Positions 15,376 through 22,707 of a stretch of 64,000 bases of DNA are shown in pieces. The stretch is taken from assembly GCF_039535235.1 (NCBI RefSeq), contig NZ_BAAAWU010000001.1:930001-994000 (forward strand), read 5' to 3'. Origin of the DNA: Streptomyces roseoviridis (lineage in GTDB: Bacteria > Actinomycetota > Actinomycetes > Streptomycetales > Streptomycetaceae). Position 1 is the stretch's first letter. The number at the start of each line of letters is the position of its first letter. A model generated the notes under the pieces. The model worked only from the letters and a program-made list of their open reading frames with translations. It ran no database searches and had not been told where the DNA came from. A program made the translations under genes and the position numbers.

Positions 15376-16410
15376 ATGGCTGGCGTGTTCGTTATTCGGC
15401 AATTCCGGCCCTTCATCGAGGCGGCGCTGATTTCGCTGGCCGTGGCGATCTGCTACTACTCGGCCGGACGGCTCGGCCTGCTGGGCCGCCTCGTCGTCGA
15501 CGGCGTGGTGGCCACCCCCATCTGGCCGCCCACCGGCGTCGCCGTCGCCGCCCTGCTGCTGTTCGGCGCGCGGGTCTGGCCCGGGATCGCCCTCGGCTCC
15601 TTCCTCGTCATCGCCTCCCTCACCACCCCTGGGCCCACCACGACGGTCACCGTGGTGAGCAACACCGTCGCGCCGCTCTGCGCCTTCCTGCTGCTGAGAC
15701 GGGTCGGCTTCCGGCTCGACATGGCGCGGCTGCGGGACGGACTGTCACTGATCTTCCTCGGGGGCTTCAGCGCCATGCTGATCAGCGCGACCGCGGGGGT
15801 CGGACTACAGGTGGTGACAGGGTCCCTGGACAGGAGCGAGTTCTGGGCCGTGTGGCTGGCCTGGTGGGCGGGCGACACGATGGGGGTTCTGCTCGTCGCT
15901 CCGCTCCTGCTCGTCCTCGCGGGGCCGGCCGGGCGGTTCCGGGCACGGCGCTGGAAGGAGGCGGCCTTTCTGGGGCTGACGACCCTGGTTCTCGTCCCCG
16001 TGGCCGTGCTCAGCCCGATGGGCCTGCTCTTCCTCGTCTTCCCCCTGCTGGTCTGGGCGGCGCTCCGCTTCCAGCTCGCCGGAAGCGTGCTGTGCGCGCT
16101 CTTCGCGTCCGTATTCGCCACCTTCGTGGCGACTTCCGACCAGGGCTCGTTCTTCCAGCTGTCGGACGTCGAGATCATGGTCAAGCTCCAGACGTTCAAC
16201 GGTTCCGCCGCCCTGACCGCCCTGCTCCTCGCCTCGGTCATCACCGAGCAGCGGGCGACCCGCCGTTCGGTGCGCCACGCCTGCGAGGAACTGGCGGAGG
16301 TCCTGGAGCACCTCGCGGCGGGCGAACCCTCGCCGGGTCCGCCGGCCGGGTCCCCGCCCGAGCCCTCCGAGAGCCGGCCGGCCCCACCCGGCGGCCGCCG
16401 GGATCCATGA
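15376..16410 (+). CDS. MASE1-domain integral membrane sensor
   Basis: A 344-aa membrane protein with about eight transmembrane segments and the MASE1-typical block 'ATPIWPPTGVAVAALLLFG'. It has a short cytoplasmic tail rich in Pro, Glu and Ser from about residue 305. No GGDEF, kinase or phosphatase output domain follows, so signalling must go through a partner. The PP2C phosphatase gene 193 bp upstream is an attractive one. ATG 15376 is chosen because earlier in-frame starts overlap the phosphatase gene or encode a Pro/Arg low-complexity lead; the ribosome site is weak. Confidence 0.85.
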   Translation: MAGVFVIRQFRPFIEAALISLAVAICYYSAGRLGLLGRLVVDGVVATPIWPPTGVAVAALLLFGARVWPGIALGSFLVIASLTTPGPTTTVTVVSNTVAPLCAFLLLRRVGFRLDMARLRDGLSLIFLGGFSAMLISATAGVGLQVVTGSLDRSEFWAVWLAWWAGDTMGVLLVAPLLLVLAGPAGRFRARRWKEAAFLGLTTLVLVPVAVLSPMGLLFLVFPLLVWAALRFQLAGSVLCALFASVFATFVATSDQGSFFQLSDVEIMVKLQTFNGSAALTALLLASVITEQRATRRSVRHACEELAEVLEHLAAGEPSPGPPAGSPPEPSESRPAPPGGRRDP

Positions 16411-16499
16411 CCCCGACACCGCCGTCACCGGATCGGTGCCCGCTGTCTCACCTGCTCACCGACCGCCCCCACAGGACCTGGGGCTTCGCCCCCGACGCC

Positions 16500-16715
16500 C
16501 CCGCCGCGGACCACCCTCGGTCGACGGTGCGCCGGAACGGCTCCACCAGCCGGGAGGCAGCCGAAGAGGCACTGCGGCGGTTCCACGAGGGTCAGGCCGG
16601 CGGATGCGACGCGGACCCGCACCAAGACTGCTGCCGCCTACACGGAGATGCGGCTGGCGGCGAAGCCGCTGGTGCTGAAGCCGACGACGACGGCCCGCTA
16701 CCGCGACCACCCCGT
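16500..16715 (+). pseudogene. Remnant of a phage-type tyrosine integrase N-terminus
   Basis: One frame encodes 'STSREAAEEALRRFHEGQAGG' (the AP2-like/arm region of actinomycete integrases). The next frame, from about 16621, encodes 'TKTAAAYTEMRLAAKPLVLK' followed by PTTTARYRD, the SAM-like core-binding start. The frameshift at about 16615-16625 and the absence of any catalytic C-terminus mark it as dead. It lies just left of the left attachment repeat, as int genes do beside att sites. The preceding frame back to ATG 16407 is open but has no recognisable content. Confidence 0.7.
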
Positions 16716-16772
16716 ACGGACCGCCCCGTGGCCGCCGCCACAGCGCGACCACCACTCCCCCGAACGCACGAA

Positions 16773-16804
16773 AGGCCGCCCTCTCATGGATGAGAGAACG
16801 GCCT
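16773..16804. terminator. Hairpin between int remnant and att repeat
   Basis: CTCTCAT/ATGAGAG with a 2-nt loop is nested in an outer AGGCCG/CGGCCT pair. A closely similar hairpin recurs at 18547-18578, each time just before a copy of the tRNA-derived att sequence. It probably terminated the original int gene. Confidence 0.6.
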
Positions 16805-16824
16805 CCGACCCGCGTTTCCGCGTG

Positions 16825-16867
16825 GTCGGGACGACAGGATTTGAACCTGCGACCCCTTGACCCCCAG
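16825..16867. repeat. Distal attachment site (att) of the tRNA-Pro element
   Basis: These 43 bp are identical to 24289-24331, the 3' half of the tRNA-Pro gene. No 5' half follows, so this is not a tRNA gene. Immediately inside the element the sequence completes an 11-bp inverted repeat (16853-16863 with 16874-16884) that mimics the anticodon arm. Confidence 0.92.
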
Positions 16868-17090
16868 GAGTGAGGGTCAAGGGGATTTTCCGGATATAGA
16901 GGACTTAATCCGGGCACGAGTTGTGTGTGGAAGCATGCATCGTGCACCACCGCGCGTAGCGTGTGGTCCCCAACTGGTCCCCAGGATCACCGCCCTGGCG
17001 GCGAGGCACCCTCTGGCATCTCTGGTCACTGCAGGGTGGATAGGGCGGATTGACCAGCGGACTGTCAGTGCCTGCGCATAGCCTGCCGAC

Positions 17091-18335
17091 ATGCCCTCGA
17101 CTCCCGATGAGCTTCGCCACGTCATGCTCGGTTCCCTCTTCACGCCTGAGGTTCCGCTGGGACCGACCCGGGACATACTCATTGCCTGCCACGTCTCGGC
17201 AACAGGCAAGGGCAAGCTCCACGGAAGCCCCGAGTGCCGCACGCTGCGGTCAGCCGCCTCTGTGGACCAGATCGACGTCCCATTCGGCGAAGCTGTGGAA
17301 CGGCTCTGCGCGAGCTGTCGGTGGCCTCTGCCCACAGACAGCCTCATCCTGCCGCTCGGCGCCGCTGTGAGCGAGGTGGACTCGCTCGCCATCTGGCTCG
17401 ATCGGGAGTCCAAGGACGAGGAGGACCTCGAGGCCGAGCGTGACGCCGCCATCGCCCTCGCCGCCGGCGAGTACCCGCCCCGCGCCACCGAATCCGGCGA
17501 CGAGGAGGAGGAAGACGACGAGGCCGGGCGCGACGAGGAATGGGAGCGATACGAGCGCGCCCGCAACTTCCGCTCCCGACGTCACGAGCACTGGCGGCGG
17601 CTGCACTCCTACCTGACACGGAGCAACGAGGCCGTGTCCGAGTACCCCTTCCTCGCCCCCTGGGCCGATGGTCTGCAGAGTCGCCTCGCCACGGTCCTCG
17701 ATGAGGAACGTCGGGCCTTCGCGGCCCTCGTGCAGCCGATCCGCCTGCTGGAGGCGGCTGCCGTACGTGTCCTGCCCAAGCCGCAGTTCTCCACAGATCC
17801 CGGCTTTGCCGGGTTGGGAGCGGAGGCGGAGAAGACCTTCCGGCGAGCGTGGTACGAGTGGAGTCAGCGAGCCATCTGGTCATGGCGCCGCCTGGAAGAT
17901 CAGGACTTCGCGGTCTACACCGTCGTCAGCGACGCCTTCGGGCGTCGCCGTAAAGGGAAGCCCGAGGCCCACGCCGCCTTCAGCCGGTTCACCGCCGACT
18001 GGATCCGCCAGGCACGCGAAGAGGCCGGCCGCCCTGCCAGTACGGCATGGCAGCTGGTGGCGGTGAAGGCGCCCGCCCTCGTCCGGACCCATCACAGCGA
18101 GCCGGAACGTGACCCCCTGACCTTGTGGGAAGCCGCGGTCATCGCCACCTACCAGGTGGCCTTCAACCGAAAGGCCGGCACCACAGCCCTACTCGTTCCC
18201 CACCTAATCGCTGAGCAACTGCTCGCATGCGCCTCCGACGACATGCCGGTCCTGCGCCTGGCTCCCGACGGCAGCGCACTGCCCGCAGAGGTGCTGCTCG
18301 AGCAGTGGGACCACGCGGGGATCACCCTCTCATGA
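17091..18335 (+). CDS. Hypothetical protein with possible N-terminal zinc site
   Basis: A 414-aa protein of no family I recognise. The N-terminal 85 residues hold Cys/His spacing that could bind zinc: C33 in 'IACHVSATG', His and Cys in 'KLHGSPEC', and CASC in 'LCASCRWPL'. Residues about 100-160 are strongly acidic (DEEEEDDEAGRDEEWERYER) and probably flexible. The remainder is alpha-helical and Trp/Arg-rich with no membrane segment. It is the first gene inside the element and may serve the conflict system encoded after it. A TAGCCT box 6 nt before the ATG and no ribosome site suggest a leaderless mRNA. Confidence 0.8.
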   Translation: MPSTPDELRHVMLGSLFTPEVPLGPTRDILIACHVSATGKGKLHGSPECRTLRSAASVDQIDVPFGEAVERLCASCRWPLPTDSLILPLGAAVSEVDSLAIWLDRESKDEEDLEAERDAAIALAAGEYPPRATESGDEEEEDDEAGRDEEWERYERARNFRSRRHEHWRRLHSYLTRSNEAVSEYPFLAPWADGLQSRLATVLDEERRAFAALVQPIRLLEAAAVRVLPKPQFSTDPGFAGLGAEAEKTFRRAWYEWSQRAIWSWRRLEDQDFAVYTVVSDAFGRRRKGKPEAHAAFSRFTADWIRQAREEAGRPASTAWQLVAVKAPALVRTHHSEPERDPLTLWEAAVIATYQVAFNRKAGTTALLVPHLIAEQLLACASDDMPVLRLAPDGSALPAEVLLEQWDHAGITLS

Positions 18336-18546
18336 CCGCCTTTCCCGTACTCAGTCGAGCCGGGCAGACAGCCAGCCGTACGGGCCGACCCGCATGGCCG
18401 CGACCATCCCGCCACCACATCCACCGCCTCCACGAAGCCCTCCGCAAGCCGCGCTCCCCCGCACCATCCGCCATCAGCACCACGGCGTACGAGCCCCGGC
18501 CCTCGCGTGCGGCCACACCGCAACCACCACGCCTCCAGACGCACGA

Positions 18547-18639
18547 AGGCCACTCTCGCATGGATGAGAGAACGGCCTCCGACCTGCAGTTTCCGCACAG
18601 TGGGGAGGACAGGATTTGAACCTGCGACCTTGCCCCCAG
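18547..18639. repeat. Second hairpin-plus-att module (degenerate)
   Basis: The hairpin at 18547-18578 and the following text mirror 16773-16804. The att core reappears as 22 identical bases at 18608-18629, followed by a shortened TTGCCCCCAG. Only the T-arm part of a tRNA is present. The upstream stretch (about 18375-18550) is also repeated, in diverged form, at about 21125-21281. This looks like the scar of an earlier or tandem integration. The region 18640-18956 shows no supported gene. Confidence 0.65.
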
Positions 18640-18956
18640 CATCCGGCGAAGGCGCGTGACGCACGGCGAGGGGGGCTGCTTATGAAAAGGCGTCTCGCGG
18701 TCGGGTCGGTTGGAACCAGAGACCGTCGGAACGCTCCTCGCCTCTCGTGCCCTGCCGTGGCAGCCCTCAGGCATCATGATGGCCCAACCACTGCGCCGAT
18801 CTGCTGAAGAAGCTCCGCAATCCACGCTGGCGATCCGTGCACACCGAGCTCTTCCCAGAATCTGGTTGAGGCGTGGTGAAGGATGGGGAATGCCTTGACG
18901 ATGCCGACGACCAAGTAGGTAGCGGTAGACAGCCGCGTTGCCGATTTGGACGCCAG

Positions 18957-19018
18957 CAGCAGGCTGGACGCAGGTGTGGCCAATCGACAGCAGGCTGGAC
19001 GCAGGTGTGGCCAATCGA
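18957..19018. repeat. Two perfect 31-bp tandem repeats upstream of the caspase gene
   Basis: Units 18957-18987 and 18988-19018 are identical. Because 31 is not a multiple of three, a coding frame through them would shift, which argues that the caspase gene starts after them. They end 99 bp before the chosen GTG and may be regulator sites. Confidence 0.9.
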
Positions 19019-19117
19019 CCGTCGGCCCCAATTGACCCGGCCGACGGGCTGCGTGGGCAGGTCCGCGCCCGGTGGCAGAATGAAGATCAGGACGCCACGA
19101 GGGTACGGGGGTGGAGG

Positions 19118-20584
19118 GTGTCGGCACGGGCTGACCTGTACACGGAATTGCGGGGACTCCGGGAACGGGCAGAACGCGCTCGGCGCGATCACGGCGAACT
19201 GGTCGGCGTCGACTCTCTGGTCTTCGAGGCCGTGGCCCGAAGCCTGCCCGGCGCACGGGACCTCAAGGCGCACCGCATACGCGACTGGGCGCCTCCCCGG
19301 TATTCCGACTGCCGCGTTCCCCCACGAAACCGTACGCGCGAGGCGCTCGCCGTGGTTACCGTATGGAAGGCATGGGCGGGCGAAGAGCTGAACGAGGCGG
19401 AGTGGCTCGGTCTCCTGGACCGAGCACAGCGCGAGAGCACCGAGGAAGACGCCACTGTCAGGGCGGTTGAGCACACCGCCACGCCGCCGGTGTCCAGATT
19501 CAGCACTCCCCCGCCGCCACCGCCAGCGTCCAGGCGCATAGCACCCGCGCCCCCGCCGCGGGCGTCCAGGCGCGACGTCTCGGTTCCTCCACCCCGCCCG
19601 TCAACGGAACCAAACGACCCCTTCGGCACTTGGCTGGCCAGGCAGTTGCGACGGGCCGGTCTGACTCAATCAGAGCTGGCTACGGAACTGGGCATAACCA
19701 GAGCCGCAGTCAGCGCATGGATCACTGGTCGCGCCGAGCCACGAAGCGACACCCGTCGACACATCGTCAAGTTCCTCGAAGGGATGACGCCTCAGGACCC
19801 GGCACCGGCCTTCGCGGAAGGGCGTACCGCTGCGGCGGAGATACGGCAATTGGGCCCTCTAGAGCGGTGGAGGACCGGAGCCGCGGTGCTGATCGGTGTG
19901 TCCGACTACACGCACCTGCCCTCCGTACCCTCCATCAAGAACAATCTGTCGGCGCTCACCGAGGTGGCGTTGACGGGGCTCGGGATCCCGCAGGGCAACG
20001 TGTACATCGTGGAGAATCCCAAGTCGGCGGCACAGGTGCACGAGGAGATCGACCTCGCCATGGACGCCGCCGATCCTCTTTCCGGCGGGCTGTTCATCTA
20101 CTACGCGGGGCATGGCTGGACCGATCCCCGGAACGGACGCCTCTTGCTCGGTCTGGTCGACTCGAACCAGCACAAAGCATGGACCGCTATGGAGTTCGAC
20201 CGGATCCGCGAGCAGGTGGCGGACTCCCCGGTCGGCTCGCGGCTGCTGGTTCTCGACAGTTGCTACAGCGGGGCGGCGCTCGACACCCTGTCCGCAGGCC
20301 TAAGCAGTGCCTCACGGATCGAGGGCACGTACGTTATGACGTCCTCCGACGCCACCAACGCGTCACGCGCTCCACGCGGCGACCACTTCACCAGTTTTTC
20401 CGGCGAGATCATCCGCTCACTGACCGACGGAATCCAGGGCGGTCCGCCGGTAATCACCGCGGATGTACTTTTCCGTCATGTGCGGGCCAGTTGCCAGCAG
20501 CGGGGCTGGCCCGTGCCGTCACGACAAGTCGGGCGGGACGGAGACCACATGGAACTCATGGTCAACAGATGGGGGCAGTCATGA
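19118..20584 (+). CDS. XRE HTH fused to caspase-like (C14) peptidase
   Basis: A 488-aa protein. A helical N-terminal domain (1-110) is followed by a Pro-rich linker (123-163), an XRE helix-turn-helix (about 176-222: 'GLTQSELATELGITRAAVSA') and a caspase-like domain (about 254-485). The catalytic dyad is visible: His332 in YYAGHG and Cys382 in LDSCYSG. GTG 19118 is chosen because upstream in-frame ATG 18938 would run through the 31-bp repeats; the ribosome site (GGAGG) abuts the start. Its stop overlaps the next gene as ATGA. Such caspases act as self-cleaving or toxic effectors in bacterial conflict systems; this role is inferred. Confidence 0.88.
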   Translation: MSARADLYTELRGLRERAERARRDHGELVGVDSLVFEAVARSLPGARDLKAHRIRDWAPPRYSDCRVPPRNRTREALAVVTVWKAWAGEELNEAEWLGLLDRAQRESTEEDATVRAVEHTATPPVSRFSTPPPPPPASRRIAPAPPPRASRRDVSVPPPRPSTEPNDPFGTWLARQLRRAGLTQSELATELGITRAAVSAWITGRAEPRSDTRRHIVKFLEGMTPQDPAPAFAEGRTAAAEIRQLGPLERWRTGAAVLIGVSDYTHLPSVPSIKNNLSALTEVALTGLGIPQGNVYIVENPKSAAQVHEEIDLAMDAADPLSGGLFIYYAGHGWTDPRNGRLLLGLVDSNQHKAWTAMEFDRIREQVADSPVGSRLLVLDSCYSGAALDTLSAGLSSASRIEGTYVMTSSDATNASRAPRGDHFTSFSGEIIRSLTDGIQGGPPVITADVLFRHVRASCQQRGWPVPSRQVGRDGDHMELMVNRWGQS

Positions 20585-20958
20585 CCGAAGTCCAACTCCG
20601 CATCGTCACGGAGACCGGTGCGAAGGTTCCGGACGGACTCCGGACCTTCCTCGCCCGGGACGCCGAACTGCGCGGCGTCGGTCGGGCCCGGTGGATCTCG
20701 GAGGCACCGAAGGAAGACACGCTCGGGGACGCCCTCGACGTTCTGACACTGGTGGTGAGCAGCACGCTCGCCCTGCCGTCGGCGATCGAGGCGGTCAGAC
20801 GATGGTGCGGATCCCGTGGTACCACGGAAGGTGTCGACATTCGCCTGGGATCCCAGAGGATCACCGTTACCGGGACGGAGGACCCTGCAGAAATCCGGCG
20901 CCTGGCGGACCTGTTGAAGGCGGCGTACCCCGAGAGCACATCGAGGAGCGGGGAGTAG
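20581..20958 (+). CDS. EACC1-like small partner of the caspase
   Basis: A 125-aa protein coupled to the caspase by an ATGA overlap. It contains 'VPDGLRTFLARDAELRGVGR', a hydrophobic helix 'DVLTLVVSSTLALPSAIEAV' followed by RRWCGSRG, and a C-terminal beta region 'VDIRLGSQRITVTGTEDP'. This order resembles the effector-associated constant component 1 family described beside caspase and trypsin effectors in actinobacterial conflict operons. The family call is from memory. No third (NTPase or variable) component is next to it, although 414-aa protein 17091-18335 precedes it. Confidence 0.75.
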   Translation: MTEVQLRIVTETGAKVPDGLRTFLARDAELRGVGRARWISEAPKEDTLGDALDVLTLVVSSTLALPSAIEAVRRWCGSRGTTEGVDIRLGSQRITVTGTEDPAEIRRLADLLKAAYPESTSRSGE

Positions 20959-21008
20959 GAAACCCACCTGGTGAGTGGGGTAGCCGGATCCGGTTGACCA
21001 ACCGAATC

Positions 21009-21046
21009 GGCCTGAGGGCCAGGTCAATGGACCTGGCCCTCAGGCC
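21009..21046 (+). terminator. Terminator of the caspase/EACC1 operon
   Basis: A perfect 17-bp stem (21009-21025 with 21030-21046) and a 4-nt loop lie 50 bp after the EACC1-like stop. Between here and 21728 I see no intact gene. The stretch holds the diverged att-arm repeat (21125-21281), two copies of TGAACCGT(T/C)CCAG about 32 bp apart (near 21282 and 21314), and an orphan coding tail 'LLRNDLYEVTDDNRVRQLTD' ending at the TGA at 21462. Confidence 0.85.
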
Positions 21047-21728
21047 GTTGATGGTGGTGTCGGGCTACCGGCCTGGCCGGGTGGGACACCCCGCTTCGAC
21101 CATCAACCACCCCTCACCACGGCTGTACGAACCGCTGCCCACCAGTCCCGGCCGGCATGGCTGCGACCACATCCCCCGCCTCCTCCACAGGCTCCGCTCC
21201 CCCGCACCACCCGCCACCGGTGCCGCGGCGAACCAGCCCCGGCTCAGGGCCCGCGGCCATCACACTCCCGGACACACGAAGTGAACCGTTCCAGATTCAG
21301 TAGAGACGTCAGATTGAACCGTCCCAGTTGGTTGGGCCTCGATCCCCGCAAATGATCGAGTCTCCACCAAACCCGGAACGGTTCGTGCCCACGGTCGCCA
21401 GCTTCTGCGTAACGACTTGTACGAGGTGACAGACGACAACCGTGTGCGCCAGCTGACCGACTGACCTGTTCCGAGTACTGCGTCGATTTCGGCTCCACCG
21501 CCTACGTGTCCCTGTGGAGGCCAGACGCTACGCGTCGACACCTCGTCGCACGATTCGAGCACCGGGGCGTTGAGGCACGACGTTTCCGTCCAGGACAGTC
21601 AAGCCGAGATCCGTCGGCGTGCTGGGAATCGCGTGCCGCGTGCATGACTAAATGCGAGAACGCAGCTCATGGCCAGTATGTGCCACGGCTCGAAGCTGGC
21701 GCTCCGGCACTGACAAAGCGGGGTAGCC

Positions 21729-21822
21729 ATGGCCCTGGCCATGTGTCCAATGTGCAGTGACGACGAGGACATCGAGGTGGTCCGCCCGCTCGAGGGCGGG
21801 GGCCGGCTCGTGAAGCACCGTT
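21729..21822 (+). pseudogene. Zinc-ribbon N-terminal gene fragment
   Basis: ATG 21729 opens a frame MALAMCPMCSDDEDIEVVRP followed by LEGGGRLVKHRCG, a CxxC zinc-ribbon start typical of small actinomycete nucleic-acid-binding or nuclease proteins. At about 21822 it runs straight into transposase sequence in another frame, so it was truncated by an insertion. Confidence 0.55.
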
Positions 21823-22707
21823 GCGGCCGGCATCCTGGACCGACGACCGCGAACGCTGCCGACGGGCCGGCATCGACGACACGGTCGCCTTCGAGACCAA
21901 GGTGGCGATGGCCAGGGCGATGGTCCGCCGGGCGATCGAGGAAAAGATCCCGCTCGGCTGGGTCACCGCGGACGCCGGCTACGGCTACTCGAAAAGCTGG
22001 CGGAGTGAGCTGGAACGAGCGGACGTCTTCCATGTCATGGCCACCACCCGGCACGACACCGTCGTCACCCGCTGGGCGATCGACCACCCCGTCCACGACC
22101 TGCCCCGGCAGAAGTGGAAGCGCCGGTCCTGCGGGAACGGAGCCCACGGGCCACGGGTCTTCGACTGGGCGAGAGTGGAGGTCCGGCCCTGGCACCGCGA
22201 GGACCGCCGCCACTGGGTGATCGCCCGCCGCAGCGTGAGCCGGCCCGAGGAGATCTGCTACTACATCGCCTACTGCCCCGCCGGCACCACACTGGACCAG
22301 CTCATTCACGTCGCGGGCAGCCGGTGGGCCGTTGAGGAGTGCTTCCAGAGCGCGAAGCAGGAGTGCGGCCTGGACGACTACCAGGTCCGCCGTTACCCCG
22401 GCTGGCACCGCCACATGACCCTGGCCATGGCCGCCCACGCCTGCCTCACGATCCTGCGGGCCCGCGAGCTCGACGCCGGGAAAGCAGAAACGGATCCTCC
22501 GGCCTCGTCCCCCTCAGCCTTCCCGAGTTCAGACGGCTGATCCACCGGCTCACCCACCGCCGGCCGGTCTCGGTCGACCACGTCCTGCACTGGTCGACCT
22601 GGCGACGCCGACGACAGCACCAAGCCCGCACCAGCCACTACAAACATCGCGGCCACACACCACCGGAAACTGCCCAACCATCAGGGCAAAAACCGTTGCA
22701 GTACTAG
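21823..22707 (+). pseudogene. Broken IS701-family transposase
   Basis: The frame from about 21823 matches the second half of an IS701-type DDE transposase: 'SWTDDRERC', 'VTADAGYGYSKSW', 'VMATTRHDTVVTRW' and 'RWAVEECFQSAKQECGLDDY'. The first part of the protein, with the first catalytic Asp, is missing. Near 22490-22505 a frameshift ends the frame early at about 22540. The natural tail 'LVPLSLPEFRRLIHRLTHRR' continues in another frame to the TAG at 22705-22707. It is therefore doubly inactivated. That stop lies in the CTAG target of the next insertion. Confidence 0.85.

Noticed and set aside
16407..16793. A 128-aa gene after the MASE1 sensor
   Set aside because: Its middle encodes integrase sequence that changes frame at about 16620, so it is better explained as a pseudogene remnant.
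16825..16867. A second tRNA-Pro gene
   Set aside because: Only the 3' half matches. The D-arm and acceptor 5' strand are missing, so it is the att duplicate.
18332..18619. A 95-codon ORF overlapping the stop of the 414-aa gene (ATGA)
   Set aside because: It runs through the repeated att-arm and hairpin sequence that also occurs, in diverged form, near 16.8 and 21.2 kb. Composition is Pro/Arg/Ser-rich and it ends inside the att remnant, so the overlap is probably chance.
18938..19117. Caspase gene starting at ATG 18938
   Set aside because: The extra 60 codons cross two 31-bp tandem repeats that would shift frame on copy change. They have no protein-like pattern and no ribosome site. GTG 19118 is preferred.
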